Positions 1-7,900 are shown, counted from the stretch's first letter. The stretch is DNA of 8,763 bases from Kiritimatiellota bacterium (GCA_013151705.1 JAADHT010000145.1:1-8763), one strand, 5' to 3'. Notes: generated from the letters alone by a model not told the origin. A program made the numbers and translations.

Positions 1-20
1 ATTTTGAATTCACTTCATTC

Positions 21-50
21 TTGGATATTCCGTGTTGGATATTGGATATT
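21..50. repeat. Triple TTGGATATT repeat
   Basis: TTGGATATT occurs at 21-29, 35-43 and 42-50, the last two sharing two bases, followed by a T run. Similar GGATATT-rich intergenic stretches, often mis-called as short ORFs, occur in some PVC-type genomes; this is from memory and not checked. No function is known to me. Confidence 0.5.
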
Positions 51-92
51 TTTTCTTATATTGAACCTAGCTTCGCGCGGTTGCCCTGGGGT

Positions 93-168
93 GTCGGTGG
101 AGGCAGTGATTAAAATTTGAAACTGAAATGTAGCAAGCGCTTCCACCGACTCAAGGTCGGTGGTAAGC
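93..168 (+). promoter_or_regulatory. Alternative-hairpin (attenuator-like) segment
   Basis: The central segment 139-150 (GCTTCCACCGAC) can pair in two exclusive ways. Downstream it pairs with 156-168 (GTCGGTGG, one bulged T, AAGC) around the 5-base loop TCAAG, giving about 12 base pairs. Upstream it pairs with 93-104 (GTCGGTGGAGGC), also 12 pairs with one G-U. Such A/B/C competition is the layout of attenuators and riboswitch expression platforms. dnaB starts 340 bases further on and no T run follows, so a dispersed repeat or a small RNA is equally possible. The pairing is seen in the sequence; regulation is inferred. Confidence 0.35.
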
Positions 169-507
169 CGGAAACAGCAATCTTGACGGTAAGAAAAAAT
201 GCCTCTGAGACATTGCTTTCCACTCTTGTGAAATCGCAAAAGACTAACGTGTTCTCCTTGAAAATCTCTTTTTCGCGGGTGAAACGGCTTCTTGTAACAC
301 TTAGCGCGCGGCTCCGCCGCAAAATTCGCGACAAAGCGTCTTGTCTTTTCATTTTCAGGTGTTAGCTTTCAGTCCCGGCCACCTCGGAACCCTGATATTC
401 CTCCTCTCTCGGAACAACGTTATCCGGCGAGCGGGATATCGGCACACACCAATCCGCCAAGCCCATCCACGCTTGGAATAGACCTGTTTTTTAAGGAATC
501 AGACATT

Positions 508-2001
508 ATGGACGACAAAAACCGAAACACGAACAAACAAGCTGGCGTTCCGCGGATGGGAGACGACAGACCACCGCCGCACGACTACGATCTCGAACGA
601 TCCATTCTCGGCGCCATACTCTACGAGCCGGAATCATTGGAGTACGCCCTTGACATACTTGGCTCGGCCGCCGGATATTTCGAACGTCAACCAAGAGACC
701 AGCAACCACCACCACCTATTTTCCACAGGCCGGCGCATCAAAGAATATATTCGGCTCTCTGCGACCTCATCGCGAAAGACACGAACATAGACCTGGTCAC
801 CTTGAAAAACGCGCTGCAGGCCAAAGAGCAGTTGGAGGATGTCGGCGGCATGGAATACCTCGCGGAACTCGCGGATTCCGTGGCCACCGCCGCTAATATC
901 GAGGCTTGGTGCGTGATGCTCCGCGACCTGTCGATTCTAAGGAACTTGATACACACGTGCGAATCCGTCAAAGAGAAATGCCATTCAAACAACCAATCGG
1001 TGGAAGAGCTGCTCGACGAAGTGGAAAGAGACATCCTTGGAATTGGTTCCCTAAATAAAAAGCCATCCACACAACCTTTGAGTCAAGTCATCAAAAACGA
1101 GGAGGACGGCGGCGCCATACAATATTTGATGAGATTGATCAACAAAGACGAGACGGTGACAGGCATTTCAACCGGATTCGGCGAGCTTGACAAACTAATC
1201 ACCGGACTGAAACCGGGAGAGATGTTCGTCTTGGCCGCCCGTCCCTCCATAGGAAAGACGTCTTTCGCGTTGAATCTTATGACCAACATAGCGTTACGCG
1301 CCGCCAGCAACCCGGAGAAACAACAAAAGCGCTGCGCCGTCGGATTCTTCAGTTTGGAGATGACCGCCAGACAATTGGCGGTCAGGTTGATCTGCACGGA
1401 ATCCGGATTCTCGGAACGCGAGATGCTGGATGGAAAAGTAACGAGCGTGACGCGGTTGACGGGCGCCGCGTCCAAACTCGCTCAAGCTCCGATATTCATC
1501 GATCCCACACCCTCGTTGAAGGTGCGTGAATTGAGAAGCAAGGCCAGAAAAATGAAATCCCAGCATGACATAGACATAATATTCATCGACTATCTGCAGT
1601 TGATGAAAGCGGAAACTCGCAGCGACAACCGACAGGAGGAGGTGTCGGCCATATCCTCCGGGATCAAATCTCTCGCGAAGGAGTTGAACATCCCGATCGT
1701 CGTGCTGGCTCAGTTGAACCGCGAGGTCGAAAAGACCCATGGCGAACCGCGACTCAGTCATTTGAGGGAATCCGGAGCCATCGAGCAGGATGCGGACGTG
1801 GTGGCGTTTCTACATCGCGACAAAGAGAAGCAGAAGGAGATGGAAAATTCCGAACAAGCCACGATGGAAGGACTCGAAGCTAAACTGATAATCGAGAAAA
1901 ACAGGAACGGAAGCATCGGGTACATCGATCTGCTGTTTTTCCCGAGACTCACGAAATTCACCAGCAAATCCAGAATCGACGACGCTGACGTGCCGAGGTG
2001 A
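508..2001 (+). CDS. dnaB: Replicative DNA helicase DnaB
   Basis: Hexameric 5'-3' helicase that unwinds the replication fork and recruits primase. The 497-residue protein has the usual two domains. The N-terminal part (about 25-180) opens with the typical PPHDYDLERSILGAIL. The RecA-like ATPase domain (about 215-485) has Walker A ARPSIGKTS (244-252), the FFSLEM motif (280-285), Walker B IIFIDYLQLM (357-366), the LAQLNRE motif (400-406), HLRESGAIEQDAD (418-430) and the KNRNG loop (464-468). The start at 508 is supported by AAGGAA at 493-498, 9 bases upstream. A Gln/Pro-rich insertion at about 54-72 replaces the short turn normally preceding the FHRPAHQRIY helix. A smaller insertion lies at 265-275. 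No intein is present. It stands alone, without rplI, and is followed by 197 non-coding bases. Confidence 0.97.
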   Translation: MDDKNRNTNKQAGVPRMGDDRPPPHDYDLERSILGAILYEPESLEYALDILGSAAGYFERQPRDQQPPPPIFHRPAHQRIYSALCDLIAKDTNIDLVTLKNALQAKEQLEDVGGMEYLAELADSVATAANIEAWCVMLRDLSILRNLIHTCESVKEKCHSNNQSVEELLDEVERDILGIGSLNKKPSTQPLSQVIKNEEDGGAIQYLMRLINKDETVTGISTGFGELDKLITGLKPGEMFVLAARPSIGKTSFALNLMTNIALRAASNPEKQQKRCAVGFFSLEMTARQLAVRLICTESGFSEREMLDGKVTSVTRLTGAASKLAQAPIFIDPTPSLKVRELRSKARKMKSQHDIDIIFIDYLQLMKAETRSDNRQEEVSAISSGIKSLAKELNIPIVVLAQLNREVEKTHGEPRLSHLRESGAIEQDADVVAFLHRDKEKQKEMENSEQATMEGLEAKLIIEKNRNGSIGYIDLLFFPRLTKFTSKSRIDDADVPR

Positions 2002-2032
2002 AGAAGGAGCGTAAAACCATAAAGTGGCAATG

Positions 2033-2061
2033 CCGCGATTGAAATTTTCAATCCACCGCGG
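2033..2061 (+). terminator. Hairpin downstream of dnaB
   Basis: CCGCG (2033-2037) then ATTGAAA pair with TTTCAAT (2046-2052) and, after a 4-base bulge, CGCGG (2057-2061). The central palindrome is GATTGAAA, T, TTTCAATC (2037-2053). It begins 32 bases after the dnaB stop, so it may end or stabilise the dnaB transcript. No T run follows, so it is not a standard intrinsic terminator. Confidence 0.35.
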
Positions 2062-2087
2062 CGGACAAGTCCACTCCAAGGCGGATA

Positions 2088-2121
2088 AATATTGAATTTT
2101 CAATTTTGAATTTTCAATATT
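2088..2121. repeat. AT-rich 7-base-periodic repeat with terminal inverted repeats
   Basis: The block alternates GAATTTT and CAATTTT heptads. The 13-mer TTGAATTTTCAAT occurs at 2092-2104 and again at 2106-2118, 14 bases apart. The outer ends are a perfect inverted repeat, AATATTGAA (2088-2096) and TTCAATATT (2113-2121). It ends 77 bases before rbfA. It could be a dispersed intergenic repeat or a curved AT-rich promoter element. Confidence 0.5.
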
Positions 2122-2198
2122 CAAGTTTGGAGCCTGGAAATCCCGGAGTGGGGAACCTGAAACTCGAATATCGAAACAAAACGGAGTGAATAAATAAT

Positions 2199-2585
2199 AT
2201 GCCTAATAAAAGAATGCTTAGAGTGAACGAGCTGCTCAAACGCGAAATAGCCGATCTTCTCGAGAGAATGGATGTCAATCATGCGAACTGCTTGATTTCC
2301 GTATGCGAAGTCGATGTGTCGCCGGACCTCAGACGCGCCAAAGTCCACGTCAGCATACTTGGCGGAGACGCCGATTTTCAAGAAGAGGTTATGAAACACC
2401 TCCGACGCCACAGAGTGGAAGTACAAAACAAAATGGCCCGCGACATCAAATTGAAATACACTCCGATACTAGAGTTCACGAAGGATTCGAGGATCGAGGA
2501 GGGAGACCGCGTGCTCGCGTTGCTAGAGGAGATCGAGCGAAAAAATCCGCCATCAGCCACCACCGACAAGCAATTAACGGATTGA
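2199..2585 (+). CDS. rbfA: Ribosome-binding factor A (30S maturation)
   Basis: RbfA is a small KH-fold protein that binds immature 30S subunits and helps process and fold the 5' end of 16S rRNA, including in cold adaptation. The 128 residues match the family in length and order. An N-terminal helix (RVNELLKREIADLLER, 8-23) is followed by the strand LISVCEVDVSPDLRRAKVHVSIL, whose V-S-P-D-L-R-R-A core is the family hallmark. Next come the helix with HRRHRVEVQNKMARDIKLKYTP-type residues and the ending LEFTKDSRIEEGDRV. The start is supported by GGAG at 2183-2186, a rather long 12 bases upstream. The family is usually found near nusA, infB and truB; none of these is here. A small membrane ORF follows at a short distance and may be co-transcribed. 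Confidence 0.93.
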   Translation: MPNKRMLRVNELLKREIADLLERMDVNHANCLISVCEVDVSPDLRRAKVHVSILGGDADFQEEVMKHLRRHRVEVQNKMARDIKLKYTPILEFTKDSRIEEGDRVLALLEEIERKNPPSATTDKQLTD

Positions 2586-2688
2586 TTGATACTATATATG
2601 GAGGAAGGCAATACTGATAATCGCATCCTTTATTTTCTACTACATCCCGTCATCATCCGAAACGGGCCCCACACCGCTTTCTCCGCAA

Positions 2689-2865
2689 ATGCGAGTGATG
2701 AAAACAGTATCTGAAACACCCGACTGGCTTATTTTCACCTTGAAACTCATCGGAATGGCGATCTCCATATTTTTTCTGCGCCTCTTAACGGAAACATTGA
2801 TTTTGCTGTTTAAAATATACGATGTCCTGAAGGAAATAAAACAGACGCTACAAGCAAAACGCTAA
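2689..2865 (+). CDS. Small hypothetical membrane protein
   Basis: Not recognised. From the ATG at 2689 the product has 58 residues: a polar start, a hydrophobic stretch from about residue 14 to 42 (WLIFTLKLIGMAISIFFLRL, then ETLILLF) and a Lys-rich helical tail ending in KEIKQTLQAKR. No ribosome-binding site precedes this ATG. The same frame stays open back to 2590, and a strong GGAGGAAGG lies at 2600-2608, 5 bases before an in-frame CTG at 2614. A CTG start would give 83 residues and add a second hydrophobic segment (IIASFIFYYI). It lies 28 to 103 bases after rbfA on the same strand, so it may be read from the same message. The charge and hydrophobic pattern argue for a real gene, but there is no homology support. 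Confidence 0.5.
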   Translation: MRVMKTVSETPDWLIFTLKLIGMAISIFFLRLLTETLILLFKIYDVLKEIKQTLQAKR

Positions 2866-2900
2866 TCAGCGCCAAAGCCTTTCGGATTCCCCTCCATTGG

Positions 2901-3052
2901 ATTGAAAGCGGCGTGGTACCGGCGCGCTCCAAAGCGCTCCGCGCGAATAGACACAGCGCCTTTCGAGCCGCAGGCTCCTTGGCCTGCGGTGCCCCCGCGC
3001 CGCTTTGGATCGCTGGGAAAGCGCTCCGCGCCCGGGGCGGGGCCCCCGCCCC
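2901..3052. repeat. GC-rich multi-hairpin element between convergent genes
   Basis: Several repeats are nested here. AAAGCGGCG (2905-2913) is the reverse complement of CGCCGCTTT (2998-3006), forming long outer arms. A 14-base direct repeat, AAAGCGCTCCGCGC, occurs at 2931-2944 and 3018-3031. Inside is the perfect hairpin CCGCAGGC (2968-2975), loop TCCTTG, GCCTGCGG (2982-2989). At the end is GGGGCGGG (3034-3041) with CCCGCCCC (3045-3052). The block differs sharply in composition from its neighbours and resembles REP/BIME-type intergenic elements in design; I do not recognise the family. Confidence 0.6.
3034..3052 (-). terminator. GC hairpin just after the toroid-protein gene
   Basis: An 8-bp all-GC stem with a 3-base loop lies 7 bases beyond the stop codon of the minus-strand gene. 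Its position between convergent genes suggests a two-way transcription end. There is no T run on either strand, so it would not be a standard intrinsic terminator. Confidence 0.35.
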
Positions 3053-3058
3053 TGAGTC

Positions 3059-4609
3059 CTATTCAAGCCTCAGGCCGATGTCTCCGTCGGAAAACGAGGC
3101 GTCGTTTTTCGCTATCTCCGCGACTTTGAAAGTCGTGAGGTATCGGTAATAGACCTCGAGCATCAGGCAACACAACGCTGTTGAGTAGACCGGCTGGTCG
3201 ATTCCCTTCAGACTCGCCTCTCCGCCTTTTTTCCCGTATCCGAATTCAAACCCCGGAGACTCCCAGCGTCCGTCACGTTTCTGATTCCTCAAGAGCGCCT
3301 TGGTGAACATCTTGTCGAATTTGCGCCATTTCCCGCCTTTGCCGCGGTACGCCTGGAAAAACACCTGCGTCTGATAGTACCATTGATACAAACTCCAAGG
3401 TTTGACGGTTCCATCCTTCCGCGGTTTCCAGGTAAAATTCGCCGCGGACGGACGCTGCAAGTATCGCAGACCGGCTTCCACCTCCTTGGATTTTCCCTCG
3501 CCCATCAATTGAAGACAAAGTGTGCCGACCGCGGTCATCGACGGCGACGGACCACCTTTGGCACCGTAGCGAAAACCAGTTTTAGCAAAATGCGTTTTGC
3601 GCAGTCCGATGTTGACGGCCCTGTCGAAAGCCGCCTCGAAACCATCGCTGGAGTAGCCGGCGGCGAACGCCGCCTTCATCGCCTGGTAGTTCCAACCAGC
3701 GACCGACAAATCGCACCTCGGCCCGCCGAGTTTGGGATCGAAACGGTTGTCGTATCCATAATTGAAGCTGCCTCTGGAATTCTCCCCGGCGATAAGCTTG
3801 GACATCCCCTTGTCCATAGCGTCTTGAAGCATCGGAATCCTCGACAAAGCGTACGCCTCGGAGACGGCGTACAAAACGATCGCATGCCTGTAACCGCCGC
3901 GCACCCCCTTCCCTTTCACTCCGAGATACGCCAACAGTCTTTTCAACGCTTTGAGCACCGTCGAACCGTATCTTTCGGAACTGGGCTCCTCGCCATGTCC
4001 AAGAAAGGCCAGAAGAGCGAGTCCGGTGTAGGCCGGCATGTTTCCTTTGGCGGTATCCCCCCAAGAGCCATCGTCATTCTGATGCTCCGCCAACCAGTCG
4101 AGACCTTTCCGCAATGCCCTCTGCGTGGAATTCCACTGGGTCGCATGTGATTTTCCCGTACGCTCCCTCGCCGCTCCGCTCCTTCCGGAAAACGCGCTCG
4201 GAACCGGAACTCTTAATATCTTCGGAGAATTGCTCACGGCAATCGGAGGAACATCCGGAGACTCAGGCGACTCGAAATCCTCGAAATCCGCCGCCGCGTC
4301 ATACGATTCCATAGGATCCACAACAGCAACCACCGAAGTGTCATCGAAATCCGGTTCATCCCTCGTGGCATCGTCCAAAGACGGCGGAGGTGGTGGTATC
4401 TCGATCGGACGCGATACATCCACCTCAATGACCCGGGAGACGATGTCGTCATATCTTTTGGGCTCCTCGCGCACAATAAGAGTGCTTAAAAACACGATCA
4501 GCAAAGCGTGTACCGACACCGAGACCGCGGGTCCGCGCGAATGCTCCAACACCGCGTCCCATCCCCGAAGGGAAGATTTTTCGCCAACCTCCGGACAATT
4601 GTTTTTCAT
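3059..4609 (-). CDS. Membrane-anchored squalene-cyclase-like toroid protein with TonB-like N-terminus
   Basis: The start at 4609 gives 516 residues and is backed by a doubled AGGAGG at 4612-4620. An upstream in-frame ATG at 4666 has no such site and sits about where transcription should begin. Residues 1-26 are cytoplasmic-looking and 27-47 form one membrane span containing S30-x-x-x-H34, the pattern conserved in the TonB span. An acidic, Pro-rich stretch (about 66-150, with IEIPPPPPSLDD) should then lie outside. Residues 160-495 carry terpenoid-cyclase/prenyltransferase-type alpha-alpha repeats: LDWLAEHQNDDGSWGD (170-185) and LLRNQKRDGRWESPG (439-453), plus further helical pairs. The DxDD catalytic motif of squalene-hopene cyclase is absent, so terpene cyclisation is unlikely. 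A structural, binding or substrate-recognition role in the envelope is more likely, but the function is unknown. Related toroid proteins are frequent in PVC bacteria. Confidence 0.8.
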   Translation of the reverse strand: MKNNCPEVGEKSSLRGWDAVLEHSRGPAVSVSVHALLIVFLSTLIVREEPKRYDDIVSRVIEVDVSRPIEIPPPPPSLDDATRDEPDFDDTSVVAVVDPMESYDAAADFEDFESPESPDVPPIAVSNSPKILRVPVPSAFSGRSGAARERTGKSHATQWNSTQRALRKGLDWLAEHQNDDGSWGDTAKGNMPAYTGLALLAFLGHGEEPSSERYGSTVLKALKRLLAYLGVKGKGVRGGYRHAIVLYAVSEAYALSRIPMLQDAMDKGMSKLIAGENSRGSFNYGYDNRFDPKLGGPRCDLSVAGWNYQAMKAAFAAGYSSDGFEAAFDRAVNIGLRKTHFAKTGFRYGAKGGPSPSMTAVGTLCLQLMGEGKSKEVEAGLRYLQRPSAANFTWKPRKDGTVKPWSLYQWYYQTQVFFQAYRGKGGKWRKFDKMFTKALLRNQKRDGRWESPGFEFGYGKKGGEASLKGIDQPVYSTALCCLMLEVYYRYLTTFKVAEIAKNDASFSDGDIGLRLE

Positions 4610-4664
4610 AGCCTCCTCCTTTTTTTGTGACGGCTCACCACCAAGCTCCCAATACATCAATTTC

Positions 4665-4736
4665 ACTAATTCAATTATATCAACTTATTCCATTATTTCA
4701 ACCAATATAGCTAAATTAGTGTATATTTAACTAATT
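4665..4736. promoter_or_regulatory. ACTAATT repeats, candidate operator
   Basis: AATTAGT (4714-4720) and ACTAATT (4730-4736) form a perfect 7-bp inverted repeat with a 9-base AT spacer, between the two divergent promoters. A third copy, ACTAATT at 4665-4671, overlaps the expected start of minus-strand transcription. This suits a dimeric regulator, but AT-rich DNA makes chance matches easier. No regulator gene is in the window. Confidence 0.35.
4674..4701 (-). promoter_or_regulatory. Sigma70-type promoter for the toroid-protein gene
   Basis: Read on the minus strand, TTGAAA (4701-4696) and TATAAT (4679-4674) are separated by 16 bases, with TG one base before the -10 box (extended -10). Transcription would start near 4667, leaving about 58 bases of leader before the ATG at 4609. 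It mirrors the promoter on the opposite strand. Confidence 0.6.
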
Positions 4737-4781
4737 ACGCTAATTAAAGCTGTTTTTTAATAGCTATATTGTTTTAATTTA

Positions 4782-4794
4782 TCCGTATGACGGA
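4782..4794. promoter_or_regulatory. Short inverted repeat upstream of the kinase promoter
   Basis: TCCGT (4782-4786), ATG, ACGGA (4790-4794), followed by an A run, ends 17 bases before the -35 box of the kinase promoter. It could be an upstream binding site. The arms are short. Confidence 0.25.
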
Positions 4795-4811
4795 AAAAAA
4801 TCAACTCGTGG

Positions 4812-4840
4812 TTGAAATACCCAAAACATACTGGTATAAT
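4812..4840 (+). promoter_or_regulatory. Sigma70-type promoter for the kinase gene
   Basis: TTGAAA (4812-4817) and a perfect TATAAT (4835-4840) are spaced by 17 bases, with TG at 4832-4833 as an extended -10. Transcription should start near 4847, giving a leader of about 70 bases before the ATG at 4918. Confidence 0.7.
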
Positions 4841-4917
4841 AAAAGCGTCTTCCGCTCCGTTCAATGAAAGCGAGCCAAGGACGTTGCCGGACTTGCATCG
4901 ATAAACCTGGAGCTGAT

Positions 4918-7900
4918 ATGGCAAAATTAAACATTGTCTGCGAATCTTGCGGCGCCGAACGCGAGGTTGATGAGAAACTCGCCGGCAGCATGCTTCCCTG
5001 CGCCAACTGCGAAGCCACGATAAGAGTACCCATCCCAAATATCCACGCCGGAGTCACGCTCGGAGGCTTCGTTTTGGAGAAACAGCTCGGATTCGGCGCC
5101 ATGGGCGAAGTCTGGCTGGCGCGCCAGACAGCGATGGACCGTCAAGTAGCCTTGAAGCTGCTCTCACGCGAATACACCCTGGATTCCAGCTTCATTGACA
5201 GATTTCTCAAAGAAGTTCGCATCTCCGCGAAAATGGACCATCCGAACATCATAACCGCCTTCGACGCCGGTTGCGACAACGACATCCACTATCTGGCCAT
5301 AACATACGTCGACGGAGAGACGCTTGAGGACAAATTCGAGAGGGAGGGAGCCCTTCCGGAAAAAGAGGCTTTGAAACTCACCTTTGAGATAGCCGAGGCG
5401 TTGTGCTACGCTTGGAACGATTTCAAAATCATCCACAGGGACATCAAGCCCGCCAATATAATGATCGATCGCAAGGAAACCGCCAAGTTGATGGATATGG
5501 GGATATCAAAAACCGCGAACGAGGGAGCTGGCTTGACTATGACCGGAACCATAATAGGCACTCCATATTACATGAGTCCGGAACAGGGCACCGGAGACAA
5601 GGAACTGGATTTCCATTCCGACATATACTCCCTGGGCGCCACCCTATACCACATCGTCACCGGAGAGTTACCGTTCGATGCCACGACAGCTCTCGGAATC
5701 GTATCAAAACACATTACCGAACCGCTCCCCTCCCCGCTGGACAAGAACCCAAACATTTCCGAACAATGCTCGGCTTTGATAGAGACGATGATGGCCAAAA
5801 CCCAAGGGGACCGACAGTCTTCCTGGGAGGAGGTGGTCTCCGATATCAAACTGGTTCTCGACGGAAAATTTCCGGTCTCGAAACCCAGACCGTCTCCAGG
5901 AGAGTCGCTGATAATGCCAGCCGCCGGATCGCGAACCACATCCGGCGCGGATATAGGAAATGAGATCGATTCCGATTCGATGCCGACCAACATTTTCAAT
6001 GGTGGAGTGGAACCTCCTCCCATTCAGACGCGCGACGGCAAACAATCCAACAAAACAATCCTCGGCGCTGTCGCCGCTCTTTTGTTCCTCGTCGTCGCGG
6101 CCGCCGCAACCTTCCTCATGCTTTCCCGGAGAAACGAGTCCCAAACACCCGATGAAACAGAATTGCTGGCATCCAACACCCAACAAAACGAACAAACAAA
6201 TAAATCGGCTGAAAACCCCGACCGCGATTCGCGGTTGCCGCCACAAGCGCGCACCAAGGTGGTTTCAAGTTCAGACGCCGCCAAAGCGAATTCAGACGAA
6301 CGTCTCCGAAGACGCGAGGAGATGTTCAAGTTCGCGGAAGAATACGCTAATGAACACCCTGAATCATACGACATCGCCATAAAAAACTTCAAAGAACTCG
6401 CGAATGTCGCGGGCGGCACGAAATACAAACTCATGGCCAATGTGCAAATAGCTAGGCTCGAAAAATCCAAAAAAACGGCCATAGCGAAGACGCTGGATGA
6501 TTTGGAGAAACAAGCGAATGAGTACGTTGAGCGGAAACAATTCGCCAAAGCGGCGGAACTATACAGAAACTTCGATGGCCCCTTGAGCGCGGAGACGAAA
6601 ACCGTACGCATGCGCCTGGCGGTCGAATTCGATTCAAAAACCGCGGAACTCGCGGAGGAGAGAAAACGCGAGAGCGAGAAACTCGAATCCCAACGCAAAA
6701 ACATAATTTACGAAATAGCCGTGAAAATGGCTTCCGGGAAATGGAACGCGGCGGCGTCATGTTTGAAAAAAATGAAAATATCCTCAAAAAAAGCGAAGAA
6801 ACTACTGCCGATTCTGAACGAGTTGTCCAATATGAGAAAATCACTGACTGGCAATCTTAAGAAACAACGCGGAAAAACCCTTTTAGTGAACACGCGCGCA
6901 GGGACGAAAAGATTGAAAGTAGCGAAAGTCAAAGGAAAATACTTCTACCACAAGGAGAAAAAAAGAACTGTTGTTATCTTGCGAAAACACTCCATCTCCG
7001 AACTGCCTGCCAGCGAATGCTCGAGAATCGCCGGTTTGAGCGCTCCAGCCAGCCTCGCTTACTCCGTCTCGGAATCTATGAAAAGCGGCGATTTCTCCAA
7101 TGCCTGGAGCTCTCTCACCAAATCAAAAACATCATTCTCCTCTTTTCTAAAAATAGGAGTGGCCGAGCTGATGGCCGAAAACGTCTTCGTCAATATGCTT
7201 CGCAAGTTACGTATCGCCAAAAAACTCGAGGAACCGCGGGATTTGGTTGAAAAAATAACCAAAAACCCACCCCCGCGTTTTGTGCTCCGCAGGCGCTCCA
7301 TAGCCGCAAAACTATACAGGAGGAAGCTGGGAACGACCGTTTTCGCGAAAAAATACGGAATCGTACTAGACGCGTTGGAGGCTGGCTCATCCGATGCCGA
7401 ACCGAATCAAACAGTCGCCGAACAACCCTCCAACCGGAACCGCGGATCAGCCGAGCGAACCATCGGTGGCTTGTTGGTCAACGCTATAAACAAAGCAGCG
7501 GGAGGAGAAGCGGAAACAATAGACATCTCGAAATTCGACATCAACTCCCTAAACTCTCCACGCGGCCTCCGCGAGGCTCTTCGCCAAGTTTCGCGGGAAT
7601 ATAATGGAAGTGGTCGTTTCTTTTCCCGACGAGGAAAAATCATGGGGGTCGATCTGCATGACAGCGCCGGGATAAACGACAAATCTCTCGCCTTGCTGGG
7701 CATGACTCAACTCAAAATGCTGAATCTCGCTAACACGGGCATCACTGATCTGACCCCATTGAAAAAACTCCCGCTAAACGAACTGATAGTCTCCAACACA
7801 AACATCAAAGATGTTTCACCGTTGAAAGGTCTCGACTCGTTGAGAAACCTCTCGATCGCCGGCACCAAAATAACCGATATATCCCCGATTAAACACCTCA

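Larger units (their letters stand above)
1..507. other. Repeat-rich non-coding region upstream of dnaB
   Basis: I see no convincing gene here. Short frames are open on both strands over roughly 110-365, but they overlap each other, lack a ribosome-binding site and have no recognisable domain. The stretch holds a triple GGATATT repeat (21-50), a three-segment alternative-hairpin arrangement (93-168), a small GC hairpin at 308-320 (GCGGC, loop TCC, GCCGC) and an inverted repeat at 457-476 (CCAAGC, 8-base loop, GCTTGG). A T6 run at 487-492 lies too far from that last hairpin for a normal intrinsic terminator. I could not place a convincing dnaB promoter. Many bacteria have rplI upstream of dnaB; no such gene is visible. 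Confidence 0.6.

Noticed and set aside
15..239. A 74-residue minus-strand ORF
   Set aside because: Its C-terminal end is a translation of the GGATATT repeat, so it is most likely a false ORF.
117..365. An 82-residue plus-strand ORF and an overlapping 80-residue minus-strand ORF
   Set aside because: They are open across the same DNA, have no ribosome-binding site and no recognisable domain, and overlap the hairpin-rich repeat region.
457..492. Intrinsic terminator upstream of dnaB
   Set aside because: The 6-bp hairpin is weak and the T run begins 10 bases after it, too far for a standard terminator.
2902..3149. Two overlapping Arg/Pro-rich plus-strand ORFs
   Set aside because: They are translations of the GC-rich repeat cluster and run into the end of the toroid-protein gene.
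3383..4150. A 255-residue plus-strand ORF
   Set aside because: It lies opposite the toroid-protein gene, whose domain pattern is clear; it shows no domain of its own.
3059..4609. Calling the toroid protein a squalene-hopene cyclase
   Set aside because: The fold-type repeats are present but the DxDD catalytic motif is not, and the protein has an unrelated membrane anchor.
6024..6704. A 226-residue minus-strand ORF
   Set aside because: It is the antisense of the kinase gene; its Ser/Arg/Phe-rich composition is that of a shadow frame.
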